Notes: generated by a model from the sequence alone, not told the origin. A stretch of 64,000 nt of DNA from Planctomycetota bacterium (GCA_016795205.1 JAEUHZ010000051.1:62001-126000), one strand, 5' to 3'; shown: positions 8,183-15,878, counted from the first letter of the stretch. Numbers and translations are program-made.

Positions 8183-9234
8183 GAGGTGCGCACTCGCGAG
8201 GCGAGTCCCACGGCGACCACCAGGGTGGGGGCCCAGGTTTCGAGTTCCTCCACGTCGACACGGCTGGCGTCCACGCGCAGGCCCTCGAGGGGGTTCCAGG
8301 TCCGGGCCTTGCGACCCGTCGACTGTTCGATGTGCTGGGCGGCACCGGGCGCGAGCACGCCGCCACCCGAGAGCAGGATCTCTTCGACCTGCACGCCCTC
8401 GTGGTGCTCGACGTAGTCGAGGCTCAGGGTCAGCTCGCCCACCAGGTCCTCCAGGACCGGCTGGATGGCGGTGTTGACCTCGAGTTCGTGGGCTTCGCTG
8501 GCGCGCTTGATGGCCTCGGCCTCGAAGTTCTCGATCGACATGGCGCGGGCCACCGCCTGCGTCATGTCGGCGCCGCCGATGTTGATCTCACGGCTGAAGC
8601 AGGTCTCGCCGCCCACGATCACGTTGATCGAGGTACGGGTGGCGCCGACGTCCACCAGCGCGATGGCCGTCTTGATCTCGCCCTCGGTGACTTCGTCGGC
8701 CGGCAGGCCGCAGAGCTCCCAGGCGTTCGCCAGCGCGAAGACGTCGACGTCGATCGCCACGGGCGAGAGGCCCTGGCCTTGGACGAGCTGGATGCGCTCG
8801 TCGATCGCGCGCGACTTGCAGGCTGCCAGCAGGACCGCCTGCTGCTCGCCGTCCTTGCCCTTGGCCGCTTCCCCGGAAGCCGGCGTGCGCTTCAACGGCA
8901 TCAGGTCGAGTTGGACCTCGTCCAGCTCGAAGGGCAGGTACTTGTCCGTCTCGAAGCGGATCGCCTGCCGCAGCTCGCCTTCCGACATCTTCGGCATCGT
9001 CACGTAGCGCACGACGACCGACTGTCCGGCGACCGAGGTCACGACCTTCTTCGACTTGAACTTGCCGGCCTGGAAGCAGGCGGCGACGGCGTCGGAGGCG
9101 CTGCCTCCGGGCGGGATCTCGGCCCGGGCGAATCCGGTCACGACGGGCTCGGGACCCTCGAGCGAGAGCTCCACCGCCTTGACGACGGAGCTCCCGAGGT
9201 CCAACCCGACGAGGCTCTTCTGTCTCTTGAACAC
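8179..9234 (-). CDS. pilM: PilM-like actin-fold cytoplasmic assembly protein
   Basis: The 351-residue protein has the PilM/FtsA-like actin fold: L-V-G-L-D-L-G-S-S near the N-terminus, R-F-E-T-D-K-Y-L-P-F (the R-(W/F)-E-x-x-x-Y-(I/L)-P-(F/Y) PilM signature), A-L-V-D-V-G-A in phosphate-2, and I-L-L-S-G-G-G in the adenosine loop. PilM binds nucleotide and the N-terminal peptide of PilN, linking the cytoplasmic motor to the envelope complex. The GTG at 9234 is chosen because a long GGGGGAGGAG lies 8 nt upstream; the in-frame ATG at 9297 would place that site inside the gene. Its stop overlaps the pilN start. Confidence 0.92.
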   Translation of the reverse strand: MFKRQKSLVGLDLGSSVVKAVELSLEGPEPVVTGFARAEIPPGGSASDAVAACFQAGKFKSKKVVTSVAGQSVVVRYVTMPKMSEGELRQAIRFETDKYLPFELDEVQLDLMPLKRTPASGEAAKGKDGEQQAVLLAACKSRAIDERIQLVQGQGLSPVAIDVDVFALANAWELCGLPADEVTEGEIKTAIALVDVGATRTSINVIVGGETCFSREINIGGADMTQAVARAMSIENFEAEAIKRASEAHELEVNTAIQPVLEDLVGELTLSLDYVEHHEGVQVEEILLSGGGVLAPGAAQHIEQSTGRKARTWNPLEGLRVDASRVDVEELETWAPTLVVAVGLASRVRTS

Positions 9235-9513
9235 GGACGCGGCTCCTCCCCCGATGGCCGAGGTGGCGGCTGGATCGCGCCCGGTCCACGCGGACACCGG
9301 ATGGACGCTCTCCTGGCCGGGGTCCGGGATCGGCGCGCACCGCCGTCGGGGTTGAGGGCCCCGTGAAGGAAAGCGCGCGTGGCCCGCGGCGCGGCGCCCG
9401 CGCAGGAGGGCCTGGAAGTCTCTTCCCCCCCGAGCGCTCGCGGCCGGCCCGCTCGGACCCCGGGGTCCGGTCCGGACGCCGAGGCGGGGCCGCAGGGCGC
9501 CTGGCGGCGCGGC

Positions 9514-9789
9514 TCAGTCCAACTCGCCGAAGCCCGAGCGCACCAGCGAGGCGACGCCCTGCACGAGGTCCTGGGCGTCGTCGCCGCGCGCGCGCAGGGT
9601 CAGGGTGGCTTCGCAGGGCGCGCACAGGGTCATGAGCTCCAGGATGCTCTTGCCATCGGCTTCGACCCCGTCGCAGGCCACGCGCAGCGAGGCGCGGTGG
9701 CGCTGGGCCAGCGCGACGATGGCCTGGCAGGGACGGGCGTGGAGCCCAGCCGCGTTCGGCACGCGCACGTCGAGGACGACCTCGGCCAC
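9514..9789 (-). CDS. HPr-family phosphocarrier protein (NPr-like)
   Basis: The 91-residue protein matches HPr throughout. The phosphorylatable histidine is H17 in G-L-H-A-R-P, and the regulatory serine equivalent to Ser46 is S48 in A-D-G-K-S-I-L-E-L-M. Start is GTG at 9789, 23 nt after the ptsN stop; no strong ribosome site is visible. Being downstream of hpf and ptsN, it resembles NPr of the nitrogen PTS. No enzyme I or HPr kinase gene is in the window, so the phosphate source is unknown. C-P-C-type cysteines (C56, C59) are unusual for HPr. Confidence 0.92.
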   Translation of the reverse strand: MAEVVLDVRVPNAAGLHARPCQAIVALAQRHRASLRVACDGVEADGKSILELMTLCAPCEATLTLRARGDDAQDLVQGVASLVRSGFGELD

Positions 9790-9812
9790 GGTACGACGAC
9801 GCGCCGCGCGCG

Positions 9813-10292
9813 TCAGACGGCGGACTTTTCCTTGAGGAGGTCGATCAGCTCGATCTTCGTCTTCACGCGGATCGCGAAGCGGCGGAAGTCGGCGTCGCGC
9901 GACAGCCGCGCGATCCAGCGCATCATCTCCAGGTGGCGCTCGGGATCGTGTGCGTCACCGGCCTTCTCGGGGCGCAGCACGGTGAAGACCACGTGCACGG
10001 GAAGCGAGTCCACCGCCGCCCACGGCAGGCCCTCGGGATGGATCGCGAGGCTGCACACCGCGCGCTCGATGCCGCGCACCTTGACGTGCGGGACCGCCAC
10101 GTGCGCCCCGACGCCGGTCGAGCCGAGCTTTTCGCGTTCGAGCAGCGCGCGCAAGGTCTCCGGGCGCGCCGCGGCCTCGAGCCCCCCGGCGTCGACGAGG
10201 AGGTCCGTGATCTCCTCGAGCACCAGCTCCTTCGTCGGGGCCACGAGCTTCGTCGTGCAGTGCTTGGTCTTGAAGAGCTTCCAGAATTCCAT
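9813..10292 (-). CDS. ptsN: PTS EIIA domain protein, PtsN (EIIA-Ntr) type
   Basis: The 159-residue protein is a single EIIA fructose/nitrogen-type domain. The active histidine is H69 in V-A-V-P-H-V-K-V, preceded by the typical E-R-E-K-L-G-S-T-G-V-G helix-turn. There is no EIIB or EIIC, so it is probably a regulatory acceptor from the HPr encoded next. It sits between hpf and the HPr gene, as in proteobacterial rpoN operons. The ATG at 10292 has no Shine-Dalgarno sequence, but TATACT lies 7 nt upstream (see the separate site). Confidence 0.93.
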   Translation of the reverse strand: MEFWKLFKTKHCTTKLVAPTKELVLEEITDLLVDAGGLEAAARPETLRALLEREKLGSTGVGAHVAVPHVKVRGIERAVCSLAIHPEGLPWAAVDSLPVHVVFTVLRPEKAGDAHDPERHLEMMRWIARLSRDADFRRFAIRVKTKIELIDLLKEKSAV

Positions 10293-10299
10293 GTCGCGC

Positions 10300-10305
10300 A
10301 GTATA
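10300..10305 (-). promoter_or_regulatory. TATACT -10 hexamer directly before ptsN
   Basis: TATACT on the minus strand ends 7 nt before the ptsN ATG. With a usual 6-8 nt distance to the start site, the transcript would begin at or next to the A of the ATG. No good -35 box was found. Confidence 0.5.
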
Positions 10306-10381
10306 CGCTGCCGGGCTCGCCAGCGCCGGATCGGCGCGCCGGCCGGAGCGGGTGCGCCGTTGCGGGGCTGACTAGCCTGAT

Positions 10382-10402
10382 CTGCCGCCTGCCGCCTGCC
10401 GC
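10382..10402. repeat. Three tandem copies of a 7-bp unit after hpf
   Basis: CTGCCGC is repeated three times without interruption, immediately beyond the hpf stop codon. Function unknown; it may be simple slippage. Confidence 0.6.
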
Positions 10403-10702
10403 TCAGGCGCGCCGGCGCTCGATGCGGCGATCGTGGTCGCGCTTCAGGAGGCGCTCCATGCGCGCGGTGGCCTCGTCCAGGGCCGCGCCGAAGTCTTCGC
10501 GCAGCGCGTCGGCGACCAGCACGGCACCGCGGCCGACGTTGGCCACGAGCTCCACGCGGTGGTCCGCCCGCTGGCGCTCGAGGAGCGCGCGCATCGTCAC
10601 GATGCTGTCGTTGAAGCGACCGAGGTGCTGCAGCTTGGCGTCGACCGTGTCACGGACGAGCGGCGGGTAGTCGTGGTGGAGGATCGAAACCGAAGTCTGC
10701 AT
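10403..10702 (-). CDS. hpf: Ribosome hibernation promoting factor, short HPF/RaiA type
   Basis: The 99-residue protein fits the short HPF fold (beta-alpha-beta-beta-beta-alpha): a V-S-I-L-H-H-D-Y-P-P first strand, a helix ending K-L-Q-H-L-G-R-F, R-V-E-L-V-A-N in the middle, and an acidic-basic final helix with A-L-D-E-A-T-A-R-M-E-R-L-L-K-R-D. HPF binds the decoding site of idle ribosomes and promotes dimerisation. The ATG at 10702 is preceded by GAGGGG with 7-nt spacing. It is the first gene of the hpf-ptsN-HPr run; ptsN starts 110 nt further on and may also have its own promoter. Confidence 0.9.
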   Translation of the reverse strand: MQTSVSILHHDYPPLVRDTVDAKLQHLGRFNDSIVTMRALLERQRADHRVELVANVGRGAVLVADALREDFGAALDEATARMERLLKRDHDRRIERRRA

Positions 10703-10876
10703 GCCGATACCCCTCGGGGCGGATGGCGCCGCCGCTGCGCGCGCGGAAGACCAGGGCCCGATCCCGGACCGTCCGATGGCGAGCCTCCGCGCCGGCTCCG
10801 GACGTCGCGTCGCACGGCGCACACAGCGCGCCGCGCGGAGCAGGAGACGGATCGCGACGTCCAACCCACGCCGCCC

Positions 10877-10905
10877 AGCCTGGACGCGCGCCGTGAAACG
10901 GTCAA
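10877..10905 (-). promoter_or_regulatory. Candidate promoter for the hpf run
   Basis: TTGACC (10900-10905) and CAGGCT (10877-10882) lie 17 nt apart on the minus strand, about 175 nt before hpf. The -10 box is weak. Confidence 0.35.
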
Positions 10906-10962
10906 GCCCTCCCCCACGGGCCCTTGGTCGGCTCGCGCCGCGGGCCGACTCGAGTGCGGGCT

Positions 10963-11733
10963 TCAGGCTCGCGGCCGCCGCCCGGCGAACGGCCGTTCGC
11001 GGTACTGGACGGACACGAGGTGCAGCCCGCAGGCCGGTGCGGTCGGCCCGGCGTCGTCCCGCTCGCGGCTCGCGAGCGCGCGGGCCGGCGCGTCCTCGCC
11101 CAGCTTGCCGCGCCCGACGTCGAGCAGCGTGCCCGCGATGGTGCGGACCATGTTGTAGAGGAAGCCGTCGCCCTGGATCACGAAGCACAGCCGCTCCCGG
11201 CGGGCGACGAAGCGCAGGTGCTGCACCGTGCGCACGGTGGAGGTCCGCGGTGAGCCGGCGTTGCCGAAGGCCGCGAAGTCGTGGGTGCCCAGCAGCGCCC
11301 GCGCCGCGCGCCGCATGCGCGGGACGTCCAGTGGCCACGACGTCCAGTGCGCGTACTGCGCCCCAGCGGCCGGGCGGAAGCGCGTCGTCACGAACTGGTA
11401 GGCGTAGCGCTTCGAGCGCGCGCTGAAGCGCGCGTGGAAGTCGTCCGCGCAGGTCTCGGCCTCGCGCACGACCACGCCCGGCGGCAAGTGGGCGTTCAGC
11501 GCGTGCCGCAGCCGGTCGTCGTCGAGGCGCGTCTCGACGTGGAAGTGCGCCACCTGGCCCAGGGCGTGGACGCCCGTGTCGGTGCGCCCGGCGCCGTGGA
11601 CCGTGGCGCGCGCGCCGGTGGCGGCGAGCAGCGCTTCCTCGAGCGCCTGCTGCACGGAATCGAAGCCGTCCTGGCGCTGCCAGCCGAAGAAGCGCGCGCC
11701 GTCGTAGGCCACCAGGACGCGGACGTTGCGCAT
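10963..11733 (-). CDS. truA: tRNA pseudouridine38-40 synthase
   Basis: The 256-residue protein is TruA. The catalytic aspartate is D52 in G-A-G-R-T-D-T-G-V-H-A, and the N-terminal Y-D-G-A-R-F-F-G-W-Q-R-Q and the later F-L-Y-N-M-V-R-T-I-A-G are family signatures. It isomerises uridines in the anticodon arm of many tRNAs. The ATG at 11733 overlaps the recR stop (TGATG), so it is coupled to recR. The C-terminus ends in a short Arg-rich tail. Confidence 0.95.
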   Translation of the reverse strand: MRNVRVLVAYDGARFFGWQRQDGFDSVQQALEEALLAATGARATVHGAGRTDTGVHALGQVAHFHVETRLDDDRLRHALNAHLPPGVVVREAETCADDFHARFSARSKRYAYQFVTTRFRPAAGAQYAHWTSWPLDVPRMRRAARALLGTHDFAAFGNAGSPRTSTVRTVQHLRFVARRERLCFVIQGDGFLYNMVRTIAGTLLDVGRGKLGEDAPARALASRERDDAGPTAPACGLHLVSVQYRERPFAGRRPRA

Positions 11734-12350
11734 CAGGAGGACGGCCGCCGCCGGATCGGCCGGCGCCCGGCCAGCGCGTCCTCGAGCACGCCCTTGTGCA
11801 GGTACTCGAGCGCCGCGCCGGCCGGCGCGCCGCGCGCGATGCGCGTCACGATCGGCCGCGGCTCCGGCAAGGCGTCGAGCGCCTCCAGCACGTGCAGCGC
11901 CGTGGCCTCGCCTTCCGCGTCGGGGTCGGTGGCCAGCACGACCTCGCGGATCCCGCCGCGCCGCACGCGCTCGACGAGGCGGGCCGTGGTGAGGTGCCGC
12001 TCCTCGGTGCCGTCGGCCGGGTTCAGCGCGCCGAAGAGCACGTGATAGCGCCCGCGGAACGCGCCGGAGCGCTCGAAGGCCTCGACCTGGCGCGGCTCCT
12101 CGACCACGCACACGAGCCCGGCGTCGCGCGCCGGGTCGGCGCAGATCGCGCAGGGGTCGCCGGCGCTCACGTTCTGGCACGTGGCGCAGCGCCGCGTCTC
12201 GTGGAGCGCGCGCTCGATGGCCGCCGCCAGGCCGCGCGCCTCGGGATCGCGCAGGACGTGGAACGCCAGCCGCTCCGCGCTCCGGCGGCCGATCCCGGGG
12301 AAGCGCTCGAAGGCCGCGACCAGCGCCTCGAGGGGTTCAGGGTACGCCAC
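11733..12350 (-). CDS. recR: Recombination mediator RecR
   Basis: RecR of 205 residues from GTG 12350. It contains the helix-hairpin-helix (F-P-G-I-G-R-R-S-A-E-R), a C4 zinc finger (C55, C58, C67, C70) and a Toprim domain with V-V-E-E-P and A-T-D-P-D-A-E-G-E-A-T-A. It acts with RecO/RecF to load RecA at gaps. A longer frame opens at 12449, but its first 33 residues overlap ybaB and do not look like RecR. The ybaB stop is 13 nt upstream. Confidence 0.93.
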   Translation of the reverse strand: MAYPEPLEALVAAFERFPGIGRRSAERLAFHVLRDPEARGLAAAIERALHETRRCATCQNVSAGDPCAICADPARDAGLVCVVEEPRQVEAFERSGAFRGRYHVLFGALNPADGTEERHLTTARLVERVRRGGIREVVLATDPDAEGEATALHVLEALDALPEPRPIVTRIARGAPAGAALEYLHKGVLEDALAGRRPIRRRPSS

Positions 12351-12363
12351 GGCGGCCGCCGCG

Positions 12364-12681
12364 TCAGGAGAAGCCGGGCAGCGGGAGGCCGCCCATGACC
12401 TTGCCCATGCGCGCCTGGCGCTCGAGCGCCGCCCGGCCCTGCGCGTCACGTGCCGCCGCCAGGACCAGCTCCTCGAGCAGGCGCGCGTCCGAGCTGGCGT
12501 CGGGCGTGATCCAGACCCGCAGCACCGCGCCGTCGCCGTCGACCTCGACGCGGACCGCGTCGCCGCCCGCGCGGCCGACGACCCGCAGGGTCTTGACCTC
12601 CTCGCGCACCCGCTCGAGCTGGCGTTGCATCTCCTGGGCCTGCTTGAGCAGGTTCCCCATCTCGCCGAACGAGCCGCTCAT
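12364..12681 (-). CDS. ybaB: YbaB/EbfC-family nucleoid-associated protein
   Basis: The 105-residue protein has the family layout: an N-terminal amphipathic helix with N-L-L-K-Q-A-Q-E-M-Q, a small beta sheet with G-D-G-A-V-L-R-V, and a C-terminal helix ending K-V-M-G-G-L-P-L-P-G. It binds DNA as a dimer. Its start overlaps the dnaX stop by 4 nt, and it precedes recR, the widely conserved dnaX-ybaB-recR order. Confidence 0.93.
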   Translation of the reverse strand: MSGSFGEMGNLLKQAQEMQRQLERVREEVKTLRVVGRAGGDAVRVEVDGDGAVLRVWITPDASSDARLLEELVLAAARDAQGRAALERQARMGKVMGGLPLPGFS

Positions 12682-14498
12682 CCTTCGTCCTCGATGCGGC
12701 CGCCGAACAGCTCCGCGACCTTGCCGGTGTAGGGATCGCGCGACTTGCGCGCGGCCGCCTGGTCTTCGAGCACGACCTCGACGGTCGCGCCCAGCACCGC
12801 GCTGAACACCGCCGAGCAGCGCCGGCGGTTCTGCGCGTCCGAGATCGCGACGCGCTCGGCCTCGCGCAGGTTCGAGAGCAGCACGAGCGCCCGACCGTTC
12901 GCGAGGTCGGAGAGCCGTCCGCGGGCGCGCAGCGTGTCGGCCAGGGAGCTCGAGGTCTTGGCCAGCGCCTGGAGGAAGCCCTCCCAGGCTGCGGCGTGGC
13001 CTGCGACGCGCGGACGCGGGACGTCGGACGGCGGCCGCTGTTCCGCCTCGGTCTCGCGCTCGGGCGCCAGGTCCGCGTCCGGGGGCTCGGCCGCCGCGCG
13101 CGACCTGGGCGGCGACGCGGGCAACGGAGCAGGCGCCGAGCGCGTGCCCGCCGGCGAGGTGCTCGGGCGCGGGAGCTCGTCCCGGGCGGCGGGCGCGCGC
13201 GCGGGCGGCTCGCTGCTCGCGTACGCGCGGCCGCCCGGCGCGCGCGGCGCGGCCTCGCGGGCGGGCGGGCGCGGGAGGAGGTCGTCGGGCGCACCCGCAG
13301 CGGCCGCGGGGCGCACCCCGCCGACGGCGGGCGCCGTCCCGGTGCCACCCGCCGCCGGCGCGAGGCGCGTCTCGAGCGCCACGAGGCGCCGCTCGAGGTC
13401 GGCGAAGGAGAAGCCCGACTCGGGGCGCGCCATGTCGAGGAGCGCGATCTCGAGCACCACCCGCGCGTGCGAGGGGAGACGCGCCATGCGCTCGCGCGCC
13501 AGGACCAGCTCCTCGATCCAGGCCGCGAGCCGCGCCGTGCCGATCGCGGCCGCGCGCTCGTGGAGCGCGGCGCGCTCGCCCTCGTCGAGGGCCACGACGA
13601 CCGCGTCGCGGCCCAGGAGCGCGAGCAGCAGCATGGCGCGCAGGCGGTCGAGCAGCGTGCCGACGAGCTCGGGCTCTCCGCCCTCGCCCACGGGCAAGGC
13701 CGCCAGCACGCCCGCGCGATCCGCGGCGGCAAGCCGCGCGAGGAGCAGGTCGGCGAGGTCCGCGCCGCCGTCCGCGGCCAGGCGCTCGAGATCCGCGACC
13801 TGGGGCCGGGTGCCGACCAGCGAGAGCAGTTGGTCGGCCATGGACAGCGCGTCACGCATGCCGCCGCGCGCGCGCCGCGCGATCTCGAGCGCCACGCCGG
13901 CCTCGGCCGCGACGCCTTCGGCCGCGAACACGTGCTCGAGGCGCGCGGCGATGACGGCCTCGGCGAGCGGCGCCAGGCGCAGGATCTGGCAGCGCGACAG
14001 GATCGTCGCCGGGACCTTCTGCGGGTCGGTCGTCGCCAGCAGGAACTTGACGTGCCGCGGCGGCTCCTCGAGCGTCTTGAGCAGGGCGTTGAAGGCCTCC
14101 TTGGTCAGCATGTGGACCTCGTCCACGATGTAGACCTTGAAGCGCGCCTTCATCGGCGCGTAGGCCACGTTCTCGCGCAGCTCGCGCACGTCCTCGATGC
14201 GGCGGTTGCTGGCCGCGTCCATCTCGATCAGGTCGGGGTCGGAGCCCTTCTCGATTCCGAGGCAGTGCTCGCAGGTGCCGCACGGATTCGCGGTCGGCCC
14301 ATGCACGCAGTTGAGGGCCTTGGCGACCAGCCGCGCCGTGGTCGTCTTGCCCGTGCCACGCGGCCCGCAGAAGAGGTAGGCGTGGCCCACGCGCTGCTCT
14401 TCGATCGCGCCCTGGAGCGTGCGCGCCACGACCTCCTGGCCCACGAGGTCGGCGAACGTGCCGGGCCGGTACTTGCGCGCGAGGACGAGGTAGGACAC
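12678..14498 (-). CDS. dnaX: DNA polymerase III subunit gamma/tau
   Basis: The 606-residue clamp-loader ATPase has Walker A G-P-R-G-T-G-K-T-T (about 45-53), a zinc-binding cysteine group (C64, C73, C76, C79), Walker B with V-D-E-V-H-M-L and the SRC motif L-S-R-C-Q. Domains I-III occupy about 1-365, then an Ala/Pro/Arg-rich low-complexity linker (about 370-490) and a C-terminal tau-like domain (about 495-600). No A-rich slippage heptamer was noticed, so a programmed gamma form is not evident. Translation starts at GTG 14498 without a Shine-Dalgarno sequence; TACGAT lies 7 nt upstream. Confidence 0.95.
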   Translation of the reverse strand: MSYLVLARKYRPGTFADLVGQEVVARTLQGAIEEQRVGHAYLFCGPRGTGKTTTARLVAKALNCVHGPTANPCGTCEHCLGIEKGSDPDLIEMDAASNRRIEDVRELRENVAYAPMKARFKVYIVDEVHMLTKEAFNALLKTLEEPPRHVKFLLATTDPQKVPATILSRCQILRLAPLAEAVIAARLEHVFAAEGVAAEAGVALEIARRARGGMRDALSMADQLLSLVGTRPQVADLERLAADGGADLADLLLARLAAADRAGVLAALPVGEGGEPELVGTLLDRLRAMLLLALLGRDAVVVALDEGERAALHERAAAIGTARLAAWIEELVLARERMARLPSHARVVLEIALLDMARPESGFSFADLERRLVALETRLAPAAGGTGTAPAVGGVRPAAAAGAPDDLLPRPPAREAAPRAPGGRAYASSEPPARAPAARDELPRPSTSPAGTRSAPAPLPASPPRSRAAAEPPDADLAPERETEAEQRPPSDVPRPRVAGHAAAWEGFLQALAKTSSSLADTLRARGRLSDLANGRALVLLSNLREAERVAISDAQNRRRCSAVFSAVLGATVEVVLEDQAAARKSRDPYTGKVAELFGGRIEDEG

Positions 14499-14505
14499 GC
14501 GCGCG

Positions 14506-14511
14506 ATCGTA
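14506..14511 (-). promoter_or_regulatory. TACGAT -10-like hexamer directly before dnaX
   Basis: TACGAT (TAnnnT) ends 7 nt before the GTG of dnaX and no ribosome site is present, suggesting a leaderless start. No clear -35 box. Confidence 0.4.
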
Positions 14512-14589
14512 CGCCCGCCGGCTCACGCGGGGAACACGAGGGCCGCGCGTGCGCCGGGTCGCGCGCGCGCCACGCGGCGCAAGCGCGGC

Positions 14590-14714
14590 GCGAGCGGGGA
14601 GTTGGGCCCGGGCACCGTGCGCCTGGAACCTTGCTCTTAGGGCTGCTCCGTTCCCGGCCTGACCCGGTTCGAGCCCGTCCCATCGCCCGGGACCGGACCC
14701 AATTCCCCGCTCGC
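14590..14714 (-). ncRNA. ffs: Signal recognition particle RNA (4.5S-like)
   Basis: On the minus strand the sequence contains GGTCAGGCCGGGAACGGAGC followed by AGCCCTAAG, the conserved apical core (GGUCAGG, GGAA-type tetraloop region, AGCAGCC) of bacterial SRP RNA. The ends pair: 14590-14600 is complementary to 14704-14714, and the pairing continues inward through GTTGGGCCC/GGACCCAA with few mismatches. This gives one long hairpin of about 125 nt, without an Alu domain. It binds Ffh. Its position just upstream of dnaX is common in bacteria. Ends are set by the terminal helix and could shift by a few nt. Confidence 0.9.
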
Positions 14715-14760
14715 TGGATCGCAAAGAGGCGCGCACGACCTGTCGCCGGCGGGTGGTCCG

Positions 14761-14797
14761 CCGGGGCGGCGCGAGCACGTGGCTCGCGCCGCCCCGG
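14761..14797 (-). terminator. 16-bp hairpin after the tRNA-Ser genes
   Basis: Arms 14761-14776 and 14782-14797 are perfectly complementary with a 5-nt loop, 24 nt beyond the tRNA-Ser(GGA) 3' end. It probably ends the tRNA-Ser transcript before ffs. Confidence 0.65.
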
Positions 14798-14820
14798 ATC
14801 AGGACGCGTGACGGGCGAGG

Positions 14821-14910
<90 letters not shown>

Positions 14911-14944
14911 GCACGTTGCCGGGCGAGGAGCGGGTCCACGGAGT

Positions 14945-15034
14945 TGGCGGAGAGGGGGGGATTCGAACCCCCGATGCACTTGCGCGCATGCTGGTTTTCG
15001 AAACCAGTGCCTTCAGCCGCTCAGCCACCTCTCC
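14945..15034 (-). tRNA. tRNA-Ser (anticodon CGA)
   Basis: Class II tRNA with acceptor GGAGAGG/CCTCTCC, anticodon loop TTCGAAA in a CTGGT/ACCAG stem, a long variable arm and encoded CCA. It reads UCG. It lies 34 nt upstream of tRNA-Ser(GGA), so both are probably in one transcript. Confidence 0.96.
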
Positions 15035-15101
15035 AAGTTCCGTGGAGGACGCCGGGCGCGTGCACGCCGACCGGGGACCCGGAGGGCCCTCGATCGGCGG
15101 A

Positions 15102-15593
15102 TCACTCGCCGCGTCCGCGCTTCTTCTGAAAGAACTCTTGGAGCAGCGCGCGGGCCTCGTCGGCCAGCACGCCCTCCGCGATCTCGGCCCGGTGGTTGAG
15201 TCGCGGGTCGGTGAGCACCGCTCCGAGGCTCGCGGCGCCGCCGAACTTCGGGTCGCGCACCGCCCAGACGACGCGCGCCACCCTCGCATGCGAGAGCGCG
15301 CCGGCGCACAGGAAGCAGGGCTCGACCGTCGTGTAGACGACCGCTCCAGGCAGCCGCAGCGCGCCCAGGCGTGCGCACGCGCGCTGCACCGCGAGCAGCT
15401 CGGCGTGCGCGGTCGGGTCGCGCCGCGCGTGGGTCTCGTTGTGAGCCTCCCCCACCACGACGCCCTCGAGGAGGACGACCGCGCCGACCGGCACCTCGTC
15501 GAGCGCGGCGGCGCGACGGGCGAGGTCGAGCGCGAGCCGCATGCCGTCCTCGTCGTCGCGCGCCGTTCCCGGTGAGGAGGCGGCGGGCGTCAT
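15102..15593 (-). CDS. tadA: tRNA-specific adenosine deaminase
   Basis: The 163-residue protein has the deaminase zinc site: H63-A-E65 and P92-C93-F-L-C96. E65 is the catalytic proton shuttle. TadA converts A34 to inosine in tRNA-Arg(ACG). That substrate tRNA is encoded about 90 nt upstream on the same strand, which strengthens the assignment. The start at 15593 has no strong ribosome site. M18 (15542) is an alternative that would shorten a disordered N-terminus. Confidence 0.95.
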   Translation of the reverse strand: MTPAASSPGTARDDEDGMRLALDLARRAAALDEVPVGAVVLLEGVVVGEAHNETHARRDPTAHAELLAVQRACARLGALRLPGAVVYTTVEPCFLCAGALSHARVARVVWAVRDPKFGGAASLGAVLTDPRLNHRAEIAEGVLADEARALLQEFFQKKRGRGE

Positions 15594-15648
15594 CGGAGCA
15601 GGGCTCCCTCTCGGGGGGGTCGCGTCGGGATCGGTCGTGGATGCCCCG

Positions 15649-15670
15649 GGGCGCGGAACGCGCCGCGCCC
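15649..15670 (-). terminator. 8-bp GC hairpin after tRNA-Arg
   Basis: GGGCGCGG (15649-15656) pairs with CCGCGCCC (15663-15670), starting 13 nt past the tRNA-Arg 3' end and before tadA. It may partly separate the tRNA from tadA. Confidence 0.4.
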
Positions 15671-15682
15671 GAGGACGTGAGC

Positions 15683-15759
15683 TGGTACACCCGAGTGGAC
15701 TCGAACCACTAACCTTCTGATCCGTAGTCAGATGCTCTATCCAATTGAGCTACGGGTGC
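15683..15759 (-). tRNA. tRNA-Arg (anticodon ACG)
   Basis: Acceptor GCACCCG/CGGGTGT, D-arm GCTC, anticodon loop CTACGGA in a TCTGA/TCAGA stem, T-arm GTGGTTCGAGTCCAC and encoded CCA. A34 would be deaminated to inosine by TadA, encoded just downstream. Confidence 0.97.
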
Positions 15760-15771
15760 ATGGGGGCGGAG

Positions 15772-15800
15772 GTTGTAGCCGCGGCCCGTGGGGCTGTCAA
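15772..15800 (-). promoter_or_regulatory. Promoter for tRNA-Arg
   Basis: TTGACA (15795-15800) and TACAAC (15772-15777) are 17 nt apart on the minus strand, with the -10 box 12 nt before the tRNA 5' end. This is the best sigma70-type match in the window. Confidence 0.85.
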
Positions 15801-15865
15801 CGCGCGGGGGCGATCCGGACCGCGCGGGCGCCGGAAGCCGCCTTCGCTCCGCGCCCGGCTCCAGC

Positions 15866-15871
15866 TAGGCT
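15866..15871 (+). promoter_or_regulatory. TAGGCT -10-like hexamer directly before the carbamoyltransferase gene
   Basis: TAGGCT ends 7 nt before the ATG at 15879, with no Shine-Dalgarno sequence. A weak TTCGCT lies 17 nt further upstream (15843-15848). The same hexamer precedes mutS2 and the GT-C gene. Confidence 0.45.
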
Positions 15872-15878
15872 CTGCCGC

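Noticed and set aside
9235-9297. Upstream ATG start for pilM
   Set aside because: It would place the strong GGGGGAGGAG ribosome site inside the gene; the family N-terminus fits GTG 9234.
9454-9469. Palindrome CGGACCCCGGGGTCCG as an operator or terminator
   Set aside because: It has no loop and lies in a GC-rich stretch where such palindromes are expected by chance; no supporting context.
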